A stretch of 64,000 nt of DNA from Natrinema amylolyticum (GTDB lineage: Archaea; Halobacteriota; Halobacteria; Halobacteriales; Natrialbaceae). Shown here piece after piece: positions 25,709-35,069 of the stretch. Numbering within the stretch: position 1 is the first letter of the stretch; each line of letters starts with the position of its first letter. A program made the position numbers and the translations under genes. The DNA lies in assembly GCF_020515625.1 (NCBI RefSeq), contig NZ_JAIWPJ010000002.1, positions 558,001 to 622,000 of the forward strand, written 5' to 3'. The notes below the pieces were generated by a model. It was not told the origin of the DNA. It saw only the letters and a list, made by a program, of their open reading frames with translations, and searched no databases.

Positions 25709-27348
25709 GACTCTGATCCCACCGTGACGACCTCGTTTTCCCACGCGAGCCGAGGATTGACCCGCGCGATCGGATGGACGCGGAAGTTCTCGATGCCCGC
25801 GTCCACGGCGAAGCTGTTATCGAACGAACAGATCGGCAGACAGACCCGGTCCTCGAGCAGACGAGTGATCGCTTCCTCGTAGAGCCGGCGTCGCCGCTCG
25901 CGGTTCTCGGTCTCGCGAGCCGCCGTGAGCCGTTCCATGACCGCGTCCTCGCGGTAGAACGTCCCGTTGGTCACTCCGGCCGTGTTCTCGTGGAACGTCG
26001 GATAGAGGTGCGAGTCCGGATCGGGCGTCCCGGTTATCTCGCCGACGAACACCGAGTAGTCGCGCTCGGAGCCGGTGACGGACCGCTCGAGGAAGACGGA
26101 TTCGGGCTTCGAGATCACGAGCGCGCCGTGACTGGCGTCCCGGAGGCCGCCGGCCAGCGCCTCGCCGAACTCCTTGTGTTTCGGATCCGTCGTGGTGAGG
26201 ATGCGGAGTTGGCCGCTCGCCTCGTCGGCCTCGCGGAACAGTTGCCGAGCCCTCTCGGGGTTCGTCTCGTTCGCGAGGTCGGCCCACTCGTCGGTCGGCA
26301 TGTCCCACTCCGCGGCGACCTGCGGCGGTAGCGGACTGTACTGGCGCTCTCCCATCGGCTCGATGAACTCGGCGACCGCTTTCTCGAGATCGAGACAGTA
26401 GCTGATCGCCTCCCGAACCCGCGGGTCGGTCGTCGGCCCCTGGTTCAGGTTGAAGCCGAAGTAGAACGACGTGTACCCCTGCCGTCGCGTCACCGACGCG
26501 TTCGACACGTCGCTGACGTGATCGACGATCATCGGAGAGACCGGCTCGATCGCATCGTTGCGGTTCGTTCGGAGGCTCGTCAGCTGCGTCATCGGGAACT
26601 CGACGTACGCCACGGTGAATCGATCGATCGCGGGCGTCGGCTCACCCCAGTAGTCGTCCCAGCGCGACAGCGTGGCCTTCGTTTCCGCGCTGAACGACGC
26701 CACCTCGAACGGACCGGCACCGATCGGGTCCGTCGCGAACGCCTCCCTGTCGTCTTCCCGCTCCTGGCGGGGAACGATCGGGTAGGAGAGGGCGTGGTCG
26801 AGGGCCGGATACGGAGCCTCGAGCGTGAACCTGACGGTGCGTTCGTCGACGGCGTCGACCGACTCGATCGGACTCACTCGCCACGCCGTCGGCGCGTCTT
26901 CCTCGACGGGCGCGGTAAACGAGTAGGCCACGTCGTCGGCGACCACCTCGCGTCCGTTCTGGAACCGCGCCCGGTCGTCGAGTTCGACGACGGCCGTCCG
27001 GCCGTCGTCCTCGAACTGCGGTTCACCGGTGGCGATTTTGGGTACGGTTTCGGTCCCGTTACTGTACTCGTAGAGCCCGTCGAAGATTCGGCCGATCGCC
27101 TGTTCGGAGCCGATAGCGCGTGCACGGATCGGATCGAGCGTAATCGGCGGACGGAGCGTTCCGACGCGAAAAGTGGTCACCGATTCCGAGCCGAGCATCG
27201 CCGAACAGCCCGCGAGTGCACCGGTGCTCGCAGCACCAAGAGCGGCGAGCAGGCCGCGCCGCGTCGTCTCACGGGACCACTCGGTCGTCCGTTCGTTCGT
27301 CCACCCCGGAGCGGGGAATTCGTCCGGTGTCGTCTCGTTGGCTCCCAT
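25705..27348 (-). CDS. Family 5 extracellular solute-binding lipoprotein
   Basis: This 547-residue lipoprotein resembles peptide/nickel-binding components of ABC importers. It has a Tat signal with Arg30-Arg31 (TTRRGLLAALGAA) and lipobox LAGC with Cys48. The SBP_bac_5 landmarks are present: LRPPITLDPIRARAIGSEQ, the DDRARFQNGREVVADDVAYSF block, and repeated Tyr/Trp-rich stretches. It is the first gene of a two-gene operon with an APC permease (4-bp overlap), which is not the usual partner for this family. Whether it delivers substrate to the APC protein is inference. Confidence 0.9.
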   Translation of the reverse strand: MGANETTPDEFPAPGWTNERTTEWSRETTRRGLLAALGAASTGALAGCSAMLGSESVTTFRVGTLRPPITLDPIRARAIGSEQAIGRIFDGLYEYSNGTETVPKIATGEPQFEDDGRTAVVELDDRARFQNGREVVADDVAYSFTAPVEEDAPTAWRVSPIESVDAVDERTVRFTLEAPYPALDHALSYPIVPRQEREDDREAFATDPIGAGPFEVASFSAETKATLSRWDDYWGEPTPAIDRFTVAYVEFPMTQLTSLRTNRNDAIEPVSPMIVDHVSDVSNASVTRRQGYTSFYFGFNLNQGPTTDPRVREAISYCLDLEKAVAEFIEPMGERQYSPLPPQVAAEWDMPTDEWADLANETNPERARQLFREADEASGQLRILTTTDPKHKEFGEALAGGLRDASHGALVISKPESVFLERSVTGSERDYSVFVGEITGTPDPDSHLYPTFHENTAGVTNGTFYREDAVMERLTAARETENRERRRRLYEEAITRLLEDRVCLPICSFDNSFAVDAGIENFRVHPIARVNPRLAWENEVVTVGSES

Positions 27349-27565
27349 AGAGATCCGTTTCGTGACCGAGAACGGGTCGAACCTATCGTGACGAACGACG
27401 TTGTGTGGCCGGCCTGCACCTGATGGGAGTCAGTAGCGGCTCGAATCGGGGCGATTATTGGATCTCGGTTTGCCGGAGATAGAATTAACTGAGTGTATCT
27501 GTACGTATAACTATCAACGCGATTGCGTGTGCCGCGGCTACGGACACCGTATATCTGGACACACT

Positions 27566-30500
27566 ATGTCAGAATTGAATGATGTGCCGAACGGACCGAG
27601 CGAGGGACAGGGAGACGGCGTCGAAGTCACCGTCGGTATCGATCGACTCGAGGCGTTCCTGACGGCCGACGATCCCGACGTCAGAGAGTACGCCGCCAAG
27701 ACGCTGGCCAACGAGGCGTCGAATCGTCCGGGGGACGTCCGCTCCGCGGTCGAATCGCTGACCGACCGTCTCGGGGACGAGCCGTCGATCAGGTCTCACG
27801 CGGCCGCGGCGCTGTCGGCCGTCGCGGCCGCCTTCCCGAGGGAGACCCGAGACGCCGCCCCGGCGCTGACCGACCGGCTCGAGGGATCGGGGGCGGTACG
27901 GGCGGACGCGGCGGACGCGCTCGCCTCGATCGCCGCAGACGATCCGAGCGCCGTCAGCGATTCGGCGACGGCGCTCGCGGCCTACGTGACCGCCGACGAG
28001 GAGCGCGTCCGCGTCCGAACGACGGACGCGCTCGCCTCGATCGCCGACGACGACCCCGAATCGGTCGTTCCCGTCGCTGACGAGATCACGGCCGCGACCG
28101 ACGACGAGACCGTCGCGGTCCGAGAGAACGCGACGGCGACCCTCGCAGCGATCGCGGCCCACGACCCCGACGCCGTCCTCAATGCCGTCGATCGGCTCGT
28201 CGACTGTCTCGAGGACGAGCCGGCCGTCAGGGAACACGCCGCTCGAGCGCTCCGGTCCGTCGCGGCCGAACGACCGTCAGCGGTCGCGACGGCGGTCGAG
28301 CCGATCGCCGCGGGGCTCACCGACGAGCGCGAATCCGTCCGCGCCGACGTCGCGGCGGCGCTCGAAGCCGTGGCGACGGACCGTCCCGAGTCCGTCGGCG
28401 CGGTCGTCGACCGACTCGCGTCGAGCCTCGACGCCGAGGCCGCCGTCCGCGAGGCGGCCGTCGCTGCCGTCAGGGCCGTTATCGGGACCGTCCCCGATGC
28501 GGTCGTCCCGGCCGTCGGCCCGCTCGTCGAGCGACTCGAGGATTCACTCGAGACGGTCCGGATCGATGCGGCCGCCGCGCTGGCGACCCTGGCGACGGAG
28601 CGGCCCGACGCGGTCGAGCCGGCCGTCGAACCGCTTGCGGACCGGCTGGCGGACGGCGATCCGCCGGTTCGACGGCACGGCGTCGCGGCCATCGCCACCG
28701 TCGGGGACGAGACTCCCGCGGCGCTCGTCCCCGTCGTCGGCGAACTCGCGGACGTGCTCGCGGCCGACGACAACGATGACGACGTGCGGCTCGAGGCCGC
28801 CCGCGCCATCGCGGCGGTCGCCGAAACGCGCCCCCGTTCGATCCGACCGATCGTCCCGCGACTCGCCGACCGACTCGCCGACTCCCACGAACCGGTTCGC
28901 GATCACGCGGTCGACGCGCTCGGCGCAGTCGCGCTCGCGGACGCCGACGACGAGGTCGACGTCCCGGCGCTGATCGACCGGCTCGAGGCGGACGACGAGT
29001 GGGTTCGGGGCTACGCCGCCCGCAGGCTGGCCGAGATCGCCGAATCAGGGGTCGCCGACCCGCATCCGGCGGTCCGCTCGCTGCGTCGGCGCCTCGACCA
29101 CGACAGCGCGGCGGTGCGGCGGTCGGCCGCCAGGGATCTCGTCCCGATCGCCGCCGAGCGGCCTCGAGAGGCGCGCGAAGCGGTCCCATCGCTCGGCGAC
29201 CGGCTCTCCGACGATGACGCGAGCGTCCGAAACAACGCGGCGCTCGCGCTCTCGCGACTCGCCGAGACGCATCCCGACGACGTCCGCCCGGCGCTCAACG
29301 GGCTGTTCGCCGTGGTCGACGACTCGGACCGCAGCGTCCGCGAAACGGTCCGCGAGACGCTCACCGCGGTCGCATCCGTCTCGCGCGGCGACTGCCGGCC
29401 ACCGGTCGCGCTCGCCGTCGCGGAGGTCGACGCCGACGAGGCGGCGATCCGCGTCGCCGCCTGCGAGGCACTGGCCGTCCTCGGCTGCGAGACGGGGGCC
29501 GAGACGACGGCCGCCGTCGGCGCCGTCTGCGACCTGCTCGTCGAGCCGACGTCGAGGGTCCGCGCCGCGGCCCTGGACACGCTCGAGACGCTCCTCGCCG
29601 CGGATATCGAGACCGAGCCGACGCCGTCCGAGGCGGTCGTCGAGATCGTCTCGGCCGACGACGAGCGCGCGACGGCGGTGGCGACGGCGCTCGCCGACAT
29701 CGCGCGGATCGACCCGGAACTGATCGCCGAGGCCGCGACCCCGCTCGTCGAACAGCTGCGAGCGGCGACGGGCGACCGACGGCGGGCGCTGGTGCGGACG
29801 CTGACGACGGTCGTCGGGGCGACCGATCGCAGACCGGTTACGGAACTCCTCCTCGGTGACCTCGAGTCGGCCGACGCCGACCGAGCGTCGATCGCCCGCG
29901 ATATCGCCCGATCGGCGGCAGCCGCTCCGGCCGACGCGGTGACCTGTCGAGATCGACTGATCGACCTGGTCGACGATGACGACGACGCGGTTCGGGGGTA
30001 CGCGACGCTGGCGCTCGGGACGCTCGCCGTCACGGGCGACGACGGCTCCGCGCTGAGCGAGGCGCTCGGCGACGTCGATGACCGGCTGCTCGACGCGGCC
30101 TCGCTGGTGAGCGGCGGCGAGACGCCGAGTCTCGACGGGATCGAGGATCAGCTCTCCGGGCTGGGAACGCGCGTCGCAGACGAGCCGTGGGTCGCCGGCC
30201 TCGCCGTTCTCGCGCTCTCGGTGCTCGCCGACGAGGCCGAGCGCCTGCGGCCGACCGGCGTCTCGGAGATCGCCACTGGGCTCACCGTCGAGAGTCCGGT
30301 CGTCCGAGCCACCGCCGGGCGCACGCTCGCGACGATGGCCGCGGACGATCCCCGCGGACTCGAGGCGGCGACCGACGAGTTGCGCGCCGCGCTGTCTGAC
30401 CCCGACGCCGACGTCCGAGCGACGGCCGGGTCGGCCCTGGCCGAGGTCGCCGCAGCGACTGACTCGCTCGCGGCCGACGAGGATCTCGTCGCCGCGCTCC

Positions 30501-31768
30501 GCTCGCGCCTCGCCGATCCCGACGGGCGCGTCCGAGCCCGTGCGATCCGGACGCTGACGGCGCTCGAGGCGGTCGACTCGCTGCCCGCGATTCAGCCGCT
30601 GGTCGACGACCCTGTTCCCGCCGTCTCGACCGCGGCGACGACCGCGACGGCGCGGCTCGAGGACGCTCGCGACGAGGGGGTCGCCGAGTCCGACTGGCCG
30701 ATGGCCCGCGCGGGTCCGGCGGGCACCGGGTTCGCCGGCGACGGGGACGCGCTCGGCGGGCGGCCCGCCAAACGGTGGCGCGTCGAGACCGACGGCACCG
30801 CCGACGCTCCGCCGACGCTGGTCGGCGACACCGTCTTCGTCACGACCGACGACGGCCGCGTCGCCGCACTGGCGCTCGAGGACGGGAGCGAGCGCTGGCG
30901 GGTCGAGACCGACGCACCGATCGGAACCACGCCCGCCGTGGTCGACGAGACGGTCTACGTCGGCGGTGACGCCGCGATCGACGCGCTCGATCTCGAGACG
31001 GGAGACCGGGCCTGGCGATATCGAACGGACGCCGCCGTCCGAACGTCGCCGGTCGTCGCCGACGGAACGGTCTATGTCGGCGGCGAGACCCTCCACGCGA
31101 TCGACGCCGACACCGGCCGGCCGGTCTGGACTGCACCGCTCGCGGACGCGCTCGTCGGCGTCGCCGTCGACGACGGCGTCATGTACGCCGCCTGTGAGGA
31201 GCGGGTGATCGCGCTCGCGGCCGACGACGGGAGCCGGCGCTGGGAGACTGACCTCGACCTCGAGGGCGCGGGACGGACGTCACCGGCGGTCGCCGATGGA
31301 ACCGTCTTCGTCGCCCGTGGCGGAACCCTCTACGCGCTGTCGACCGCCGACGGATCGCGCCGGTTCCGGTTCGATACCGGCGGTCGGTTCGCCGCCTCGC
31401 CGGCCGTCGCGGACGGGCGCGTCTACGCCGCCAGCACCGACGGGAGCGTCTACGCGGTCGACGCGACGACGGGTGCCGAGCACTGGCGGGTCGACGCCGG
31501 CGAGCTGACGACCGATCCGGTCGTCATCGACGACGCCGTCTGCCTGGGAACCGGCGACGGCCACGTCACCGCGCTGGCGACCGGCGACGGCTCCCGACAG
31601 TGGGAACTCGCGGTCGAGCCCGTCACGGACGTGACGGCGATCGCCGTCGCGAGCGGTCGGCTCTGCCTCGTCGGACCCGACGGGATCACGGCGATCGGGG
31701 ACGCACAGTCGTCCTGGAAGGAGTCGATTTCGGGACTGTTCACGCGGTTCGGAAACGGGTCGTCGTAG
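27566..31768 (+). CDS. Giant HEAT-repeat and PQQ-like beta-propeller protein
   Basis: 1400 residues without signal peptide or membrane helix, so cytoplasmic. Residues about 25-1020 are an uninterrupted array of roughly 25 HEAT-type helical repeats of 38-40 residues, each with the theme D.....VR..AA.AL..IA...P. From about 1040, WPMARAGPAGTGF opens a PQQ/quinoprotein-type propeller with repeated DGSERWRVETDAPIGTTPAV and VYVGGD-like blades to the C-terminus. No PQQ-binding or dehydrogenase residues are evident, so the propeller is likely a protein-interaction surface. ATG 27566 gives MSELNDVPNG; the frame runs 36 codons further upstream but those lack the acidic bias. It is divergent from the SBP gene. 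Function is unknown. Confidence 0.85.
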   Translation: MSELNDVPNGPSEGQGDGVEVTVGIDRLEAFLTADDPDVREYAAKTLANEASNRPGDVRSAVESLTDRLGDEPSIRSHAAAALSAVAAAFPRETRDAAPALTDRLEGSGAVRADAADALASIAADDPSAVSDSATALAAYVTADEERVRVRTTDALASIADDDPESVVPVADEITAATDDETVAVRENATATLAAIAAHDPDAVLNAVDRLVDCLEDEPAVREHAARALRSVAAERPSAVATAVEPIAAGLTDERESVRADVAAALEAVATDRPESVGAVVDRLASSLDAEAAVREAAVAAVRAVIGTVPDAVVPAVGPLVERLEDSLETVRIDAAAALATLATERPDAVEPAVEPLADRLADGDPPVRRHGVAAIATVGDETPAALVPVVGELADVLAADDNDDDVRLEAARAIAAVAETRPRSIRPIVPRLADRLADSHEPVRDHAVDALGAVALADADDEVDVPALIDRLEADDEWVRGYAARRLAEIAESGVADPHPAVRSLRRRLDHDSAAVRRSAARDLVPIAAERPREAREAVPSLGDRLSDDDASVRNNAALALSRLAETHPDDVRPALNGLFAVVDDSDRSVRETVRETLTAVASVSRGDCRPPVALAVAEVDADEAAIRVAACEALAVLGCETGAETTAAVGAVCDLLVEPTSRVRAAALDTLETLLAADIETEPTPSEAVVEIVSADDERATAVATALADIARIDPELIAEAATPLVEQLRAATGDRRRALVRTLTTVVGATDRRPVTELLLGDLESADADRASIARDIARSAAAAPADAVTCRDRLIDLVDDDDDAVRGYATLALGTLAVTGDDGSALSEALGDVDDRLLDAASLVSGGETPSLDGIEDQLSGLGTRVADEPWVAGLAVLALSVLADEAERLRPTGVSEIATGLTVESPVVRATAGRTLATMAADDPRGLEAATDELRAALSDPDADVRATAGSALAEVAAATDSLAADEDLVAALRSRLADPDGRVRARAIRTLTALEAVDSLPAIQPLVDDPVPAVSTAATTATARLEDARDEGVAESDWPMARAGPAGTGFAGDGDALGGRPAKRWRVETDGTADAPPTLVGDTVFVTTDDGRVAALALEDGSERWRVETDAPIGTTPAVVDETVYVGGDAAIDALDLETGDRAWRYRTDAAVRTSPVVADGTVYVGGETLHAIDADTGRPVWTAPLADALVGVAVDDGVMYAACEERVIALAADDGSRRWETDLDLEGAGRTSPAVADGTVFVARGGTLYALSTADGSRRFRFDTGGRFAASPAVADGRVYAASTDGSVYAVDATTGAEHWRVDAGELTTDPVVIDDAVCLGTGDGHVTALATGDGSRQWELAVEPVTDVTAIAVASGRLCLVGPDGITAIGDAQSSWKESISGLFTRFGNGSS

Positions 31769-31892
31769 CGCGGCGCGGGTCCGGTCACCGTGGGGGCACC
31801 CGAAGGAGCAGACTCACGGTACAAACGCCATGCCGAAGGCGGTTCGCGATCCGAGGGGATGAACTAAAGGCCGCCCGGTCGTCGGTATTCCC

Positions 31893-32555
31893 GTGACCGA
31901 CGATCGAGAGCGATGGAACGAACGGTACGAGCAGGCCGACTTCGAACCCGCCGCTGACCCCGTTCCGGAACTCGAGCGCCGCATCGCGACGCTCCCCGAG
32001 GGGCGGGCGCTCGACGTCGCGACCGGGACCGGTCGAAACGCGCTCTTCCTGGCCGAGCACGGGTACGACGTCGATGCGGTCGACATCTCCGAGGCCGGCC
32101 TCGAGCGAGCGCGCGCCCGGGCCGCCGACCGAGGCGTCGACGTGAACTGGCTGCGCGCCGATCTGGCCGATTTCGACCCCGGCCGCCGACGCTACGACGT
32201 GATCACCGTGAGCTTCTTCGCCGCCCTCGAGCACCTCCCGGCCCTCAAGGAGGCGCTGGCTCCCGGCGGCGTGTTAGTCTACGAGCATCACCTCCGCTCG
32301 AGCGATCCGGTCACGGGTCCCTCGAGCGACCGCTATCGCTATCGATCCAACGATCTGCTCCGGGCGTGTCTGGATCTGACGATCCTCTCCTACGAGGAGC
32401 GACGACGGCCGATCGATGAGGGCACGGGGACCGGGGATAGCAGCGGGGCCGATGCCGACGAGACCGTCGCCGTCGCGACGCTTGTCGCGCGCCGCTCGAG
32501 CGGCGGGACGCAGTCGTACCCGTTGCGTTCGGCGGCCACAGAGACGGATTCCTAA
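31893..32555 (+). CDS. TehB-like SAM-dependent methyltransferase
   Basis: The 220-residue methyltransferase has a TehB/thiopurine-type opening (RERWNERYEQADFEP), motif I ALDVATGTGRNALFLAEHG, motif II VDAVDISEAGL, and ITVSFFAALEHLPALKEALAPGGVLVYEHH. Such enzymes methylate small toxic or metabolic compounds. It starts with GTG at 31893. The C-terminal 25 residues are low-complexity. It stands alone after the HEAT-propeller gene (124 bp gap) and shows no clear promoter. Confidence 0.88.
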   Translation: MTDDRERWNERYEQADFEPAADPVPELERRIATLPEGRALDVATGTGRNALFLAEHGYDVDAVDISEAGLERARARAADRGVDVNWLRADLADFDPGRRRYDVITVSFFAALEHLPALKEALAPGGVLVYEHHLRSSDPVTGPSSDRYRYRSNDLLRACLDLTILSYEERRRPIDEGTGTGDSSGADADETVAVATLVARRSSGGTQSYPLRSAATETDS

Positions 32556-32732
32556 CCGATGCCGAACGGTCCGGGACTGTATTCTTTTCTAACTCTTCTT
32601 CGATAGTTATAAGTCTCGCTGCAGACACTCTAAAATCAGATTGCCGCCTCAATCGATTCGACCGACGTACTCGAGCGCTCGCACGACCGTCCACGAACGC
32701 CTACCCAGTCTCGCCGACTCGAGGTGGCATCG

Positions 32733-32915
32733 ATGACCGACTCGGCCGACGACCCAGACGAGCGGACGTCGTTTCCCGACTGCCCTCGCTGTGGGAATCC
32801 GGTCTCACAGGTGACGATGCGGGGCCCGCTCGAACGGGTTGCGACGCCCTGTGGCTGTTCGGTCGCACCCGGCGCACTCGAGAGCGACGCGAGACCGACG
32901 ACGGAGTCGGACTGA
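32733..32915 (+). CDS. Small zinc-finger protein
   Basis: The 60-residue protein has a CPRCG pair (residues 18-22) and a second pair in ATPCGCSVAP, a layout common among haloarchaeal small CPxCG-related zinc-finger proteins. GAGGTGG just before the ATG at 32733 supports this start over the in-frame GTG at 32724. The middle RGPLERVATPCGC resembles other members that end a short beta hairpin with the second pair. Function is unknown; a nucleic-acid or protein contact role is usual for such folds. Confidence 0.7.
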   Translation: MTDSADDPDERTSFPDCPRCGNPVSQVTMRGPLERVATPCGCSVAPGALESDARPTTESD

Positions 32916-33015
32916 CCCGTTCCCTCGAACTGGCCGCGGTCGGATCCGCCGAACGCCCGTCTCGACCGGATCACTGTCCTTTTCACGGCGGATAACCCAC
33001 TCGAGGTTGATACTC

Positions 33016-33696
33016 GTGGCCTCTCTCGTCGTCACCGCACTGGCCGGCGTCGTCTTCGGACTCGCGCTCGCGGCTCCGCCGGGACCGATGAACGCGATCA
33101 TCGCCGAGGAGAGCGTCGTCCGCGGGTGGACGGCCGGCTTCCGGGCCGGGCTCGGCGCGATGCTGGCGGACGCGATCTTCTTCGCGCTCACGCTCGCGGG
33201 CATCGTCGCCGTCCTCGACAGCGTCCCCGCCGTCCGCCCGGCGCTCTACCTGGCCGGCGGCTGTCTAATGTTGTACTTCGCCGTCGGCGCGATCAGCGAA
33301 GCGCGGGCCGCCACGTCGTTTACCGACGCCGGCCGGGCCGCCGCCAAGGGGTTCCGGAAGACGTTCGTCCTCTCGCTGACCAACCCATACCAGATCGGCT
33401 TCTGGCTCACCGTCGGCGTCGGCCTGCTCGAGCCGGGAACGCTCGACGTGTTATCCCATGCGCCGGCCGTGGGCGGGGCGCTCGAGGGGGCGTTAGTCGT
33501 CCAGACCGGATCACCGGCGCTGCTGATCGGGTTCTTCGGCGGGATCGCCCTCTGGATCGTCGCCTATCCGGCGGCGCTGGTCGCGGCGGGAAAGCGCGTC
33601 GATGCCTTCGCGCCCGCGGTCGCCGCACTGAGCGCCGTCGTCCTCGTCGGGTTCGGACTGCTCTTCCTCGTGATGGGGACGATTCGGATCGTCTGA
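33016..33696 (+). CDS. LysE-family translocator
   Basis: Six-helix exporter of 226 residues, of the family that exports amino acids or related metabolites. The signature AAPPGPMNAIIAEESVVRGW near the N-terminus and LSLTNPYQIGFW in the middle match LysE/RhtB. I chose GTG at 33016 because GAGGTTGA lies 6 nt upstream; TTG at 33007 is possible. The following HD gene is convergent. Substrate cannot be assigned. Confidence 0.87.
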   Translation: MASLVVTALAGVVFGLALAAPPGPMNAIIAEESVVRGWTAGFRAGLGAMLADAIFFALTLAGIVAVLDSVPAVRPALYLAGGCLMLYFAVGAISEARAATSFTDAGRAAAKGFRKTFVLSLTNPYQIGFWLTVGVGLLEPGTLDVLSHAPAVGGALEGALVVQTGSPALLIGFFGGIALWIVAYPAALVAAGKRVDAFAPAVAALSAVVLVGFGLLFLVMGTIRIV

Positions 33697-33743
33697 ACGG
33701 TCGACCGTCGCCGTCGCTCGATCGGGCGGGTTCGGATCGACGG

Positions 33744-34418
33744 TTACTCGCCTAGTGCGGCGATCTCGTCCTCGAGCCACTCGCTGAACCACTTGACGCG
33801 TTTCAGGCGCTGGTGGGCGATGCCCTCGGCGGTCTCGCTCTGGACGCGCGAGGCGGCGTCGTAGCCGCGCTCGAGGACCCGTTCGACCATCTCGTCGCAG
33901 TCCATGTGGGTTCGGGCCTCGTAGCCCATTCGCAACAGCATCAGGGCGGTACCGTTCGCGCCGACCTTGTCGAGCAGGTCGGCCTCGATGAGACACTGCG
34001 TCTCCAGTGCGAGATCCGTCAGATCGCCCTGATAGGAGTGGTGTTCGATGGCGCGACACACCTGCTGGATGAACGACTCGGGGTACTCGGCGCGCGACTC
34101 GAGGTACTCGCGGGCGACGCGAGCGCCGGCCTCGGCGTGGAGTTCCTGATCGGTCTCGAGTTTGGCGACGTCGTGAAAGAGGGCGGCGACGCGGGTGACG
34201 TCGACGTCCGCACCCTCCGCTTCGGCGATGTCGGTCGCGAGATCGACGACGTTGAGGATGTGATTGTGCCGGTACTCGGCTGAGTGCCAGGGGTACCAGC
34301 GCATGCGGCCGCCTTCCTCCTCTTTCTCGACGCTGGCGGCGAGGTACTCGAAGACGAATCCCTTCATCTCCTCGAACTCGGCATCGGTCACTCGCGTTTC
34401 CTTTATCTCGACGCCCAC
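33744..34418 (-). CDS. HD-domain phosphohydrolase
   Basis: The 224-residue metal-dependent phosphohydrolase shows the order H...HD...D: HNHILNVVDLA, then LFHDVAKLE, then the helix AIEHHSYQG and a later Asp in IEADLLDKVG. This fits the uncharacterised HD hydrolases that act on nucleotides or related phosphoesters. GTG at 34418 with GGAGGGA (34425-34431) upstream is preferred to the longer frame from 34520, whose 34 extra residues look non-coding. It is divergent from mcmA2. Confidence 0.85.
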   Translation of the reverse strand: MGVEIKETRVTDAEFEEMKGFVFEYLAASVEKEEEGGRMRWYPWHSAEYRHNHILNVVDLATDIAEAEGADVDVTRVAALFHDVAKLETDQELHAEAGARVAREYLESRAEYPESFIQQVCRAIEHHSYQGDLTDLALETQCLIEADLLDKVGANGTALMLLRMGYEARTHMDCDEMVERVLERGYDAASRVQSETAEGIAHQRLKRVKWFSEWLEDEIAALGE

Positions 34419-34652
34419 GATAGATCCCTCCGCAGTAGACGAACGATAGTCATTACCGGAATGTTCGGTCGTTTCGTTCTTTAGCCTTTGGTTCGGGTCG
34501 GTTTCGGTGAGAAATGACAAAAACTAGTTGTAAACGGTTCTGGAGAACGCCGTTCGCTCGCGGACCGAACGGGATGGAAATTCTCGTTGTCATCGTTACA
34601 ACTGCCACTATCTTCCGTTAAAGTCAAACAGTCGGATCGGGTATGAGTGAGT

Positions 34653-35069
34653 ATGAGTAGCGAACAGGACGCGGAGTCGATTCGGTGTCTCGTCGCCAAA
34701 GTCGGTCTCGACGGTCACGACCGCGGCGCTCACGTCGTCGCGCGCGCGTTCCGGGACGCCGGCTTCGAGGTCATCTACTCCGGACTGCACAAAGCCCCCG
34801 AAGAGATCGTTCAAGCGGCCGTCCAGGAGGACGTCGACGTCCTCGGTATCTCCATCCTCTCGGGGGCCCACGACACGCTCGTTCCGAAGATCATGGACGG
34901 CTTAGCGGAGTACGGAGCCGCGGACGATACGCTCGTGCTCGTCGGCGGCGTCATCCCCGAGGAGGACCGCGAGGGGCTCAAAGAGGAGGGCGTCGCGGCG
35001 ATTTTCGGTCCCGGAACCTCGATCGAGGAGACCATCGAGTTCGTCCGCGAGAACGCGCCGCAGCGATGA
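34653..35069 (+). CDS. mcmA2: Methylmalonyl-CoA mutase B12-binding subunit
   Basis: The 138-residue cobalamin-binding domain partners with a separate large mutase subunit to interconvert methylmalonyl-CoA and succinyl-CoA. The B12 motif DGHDRG (Asp20, His22, Gly25) supplies the lower axial histidine, followed by the SGLHKAPEE and GISILSGAH segments and [12 protein letters not shown] at 34647 is an alternative start. A five-codon ATG frame at 34643-34660 overlaps the start. The stop overlaps meaB by 4 bp, so the two genes are coupled. The catalytic subunit is not in this window. Confidence 0.95.
   Translation: MSSEQDAESIRCLVAKVGLDGHDRGAHVVARAFRDAGFEVIYSGLHKAPEEIVQAAVQEDVDVLGISILSGAHDTLVPKIMDGLAEYGAADDTLVLVGGVIPEEDREGLKEEGVAAIFGPGTSIEETIEFVRENAPQR

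Noticed and set aside
29045-31096. 683-codon antisense frame over the HEAT-propeller gene
   Set aside because: Repetitive Arg/Gly shadow of repeated sense codons; no domain.
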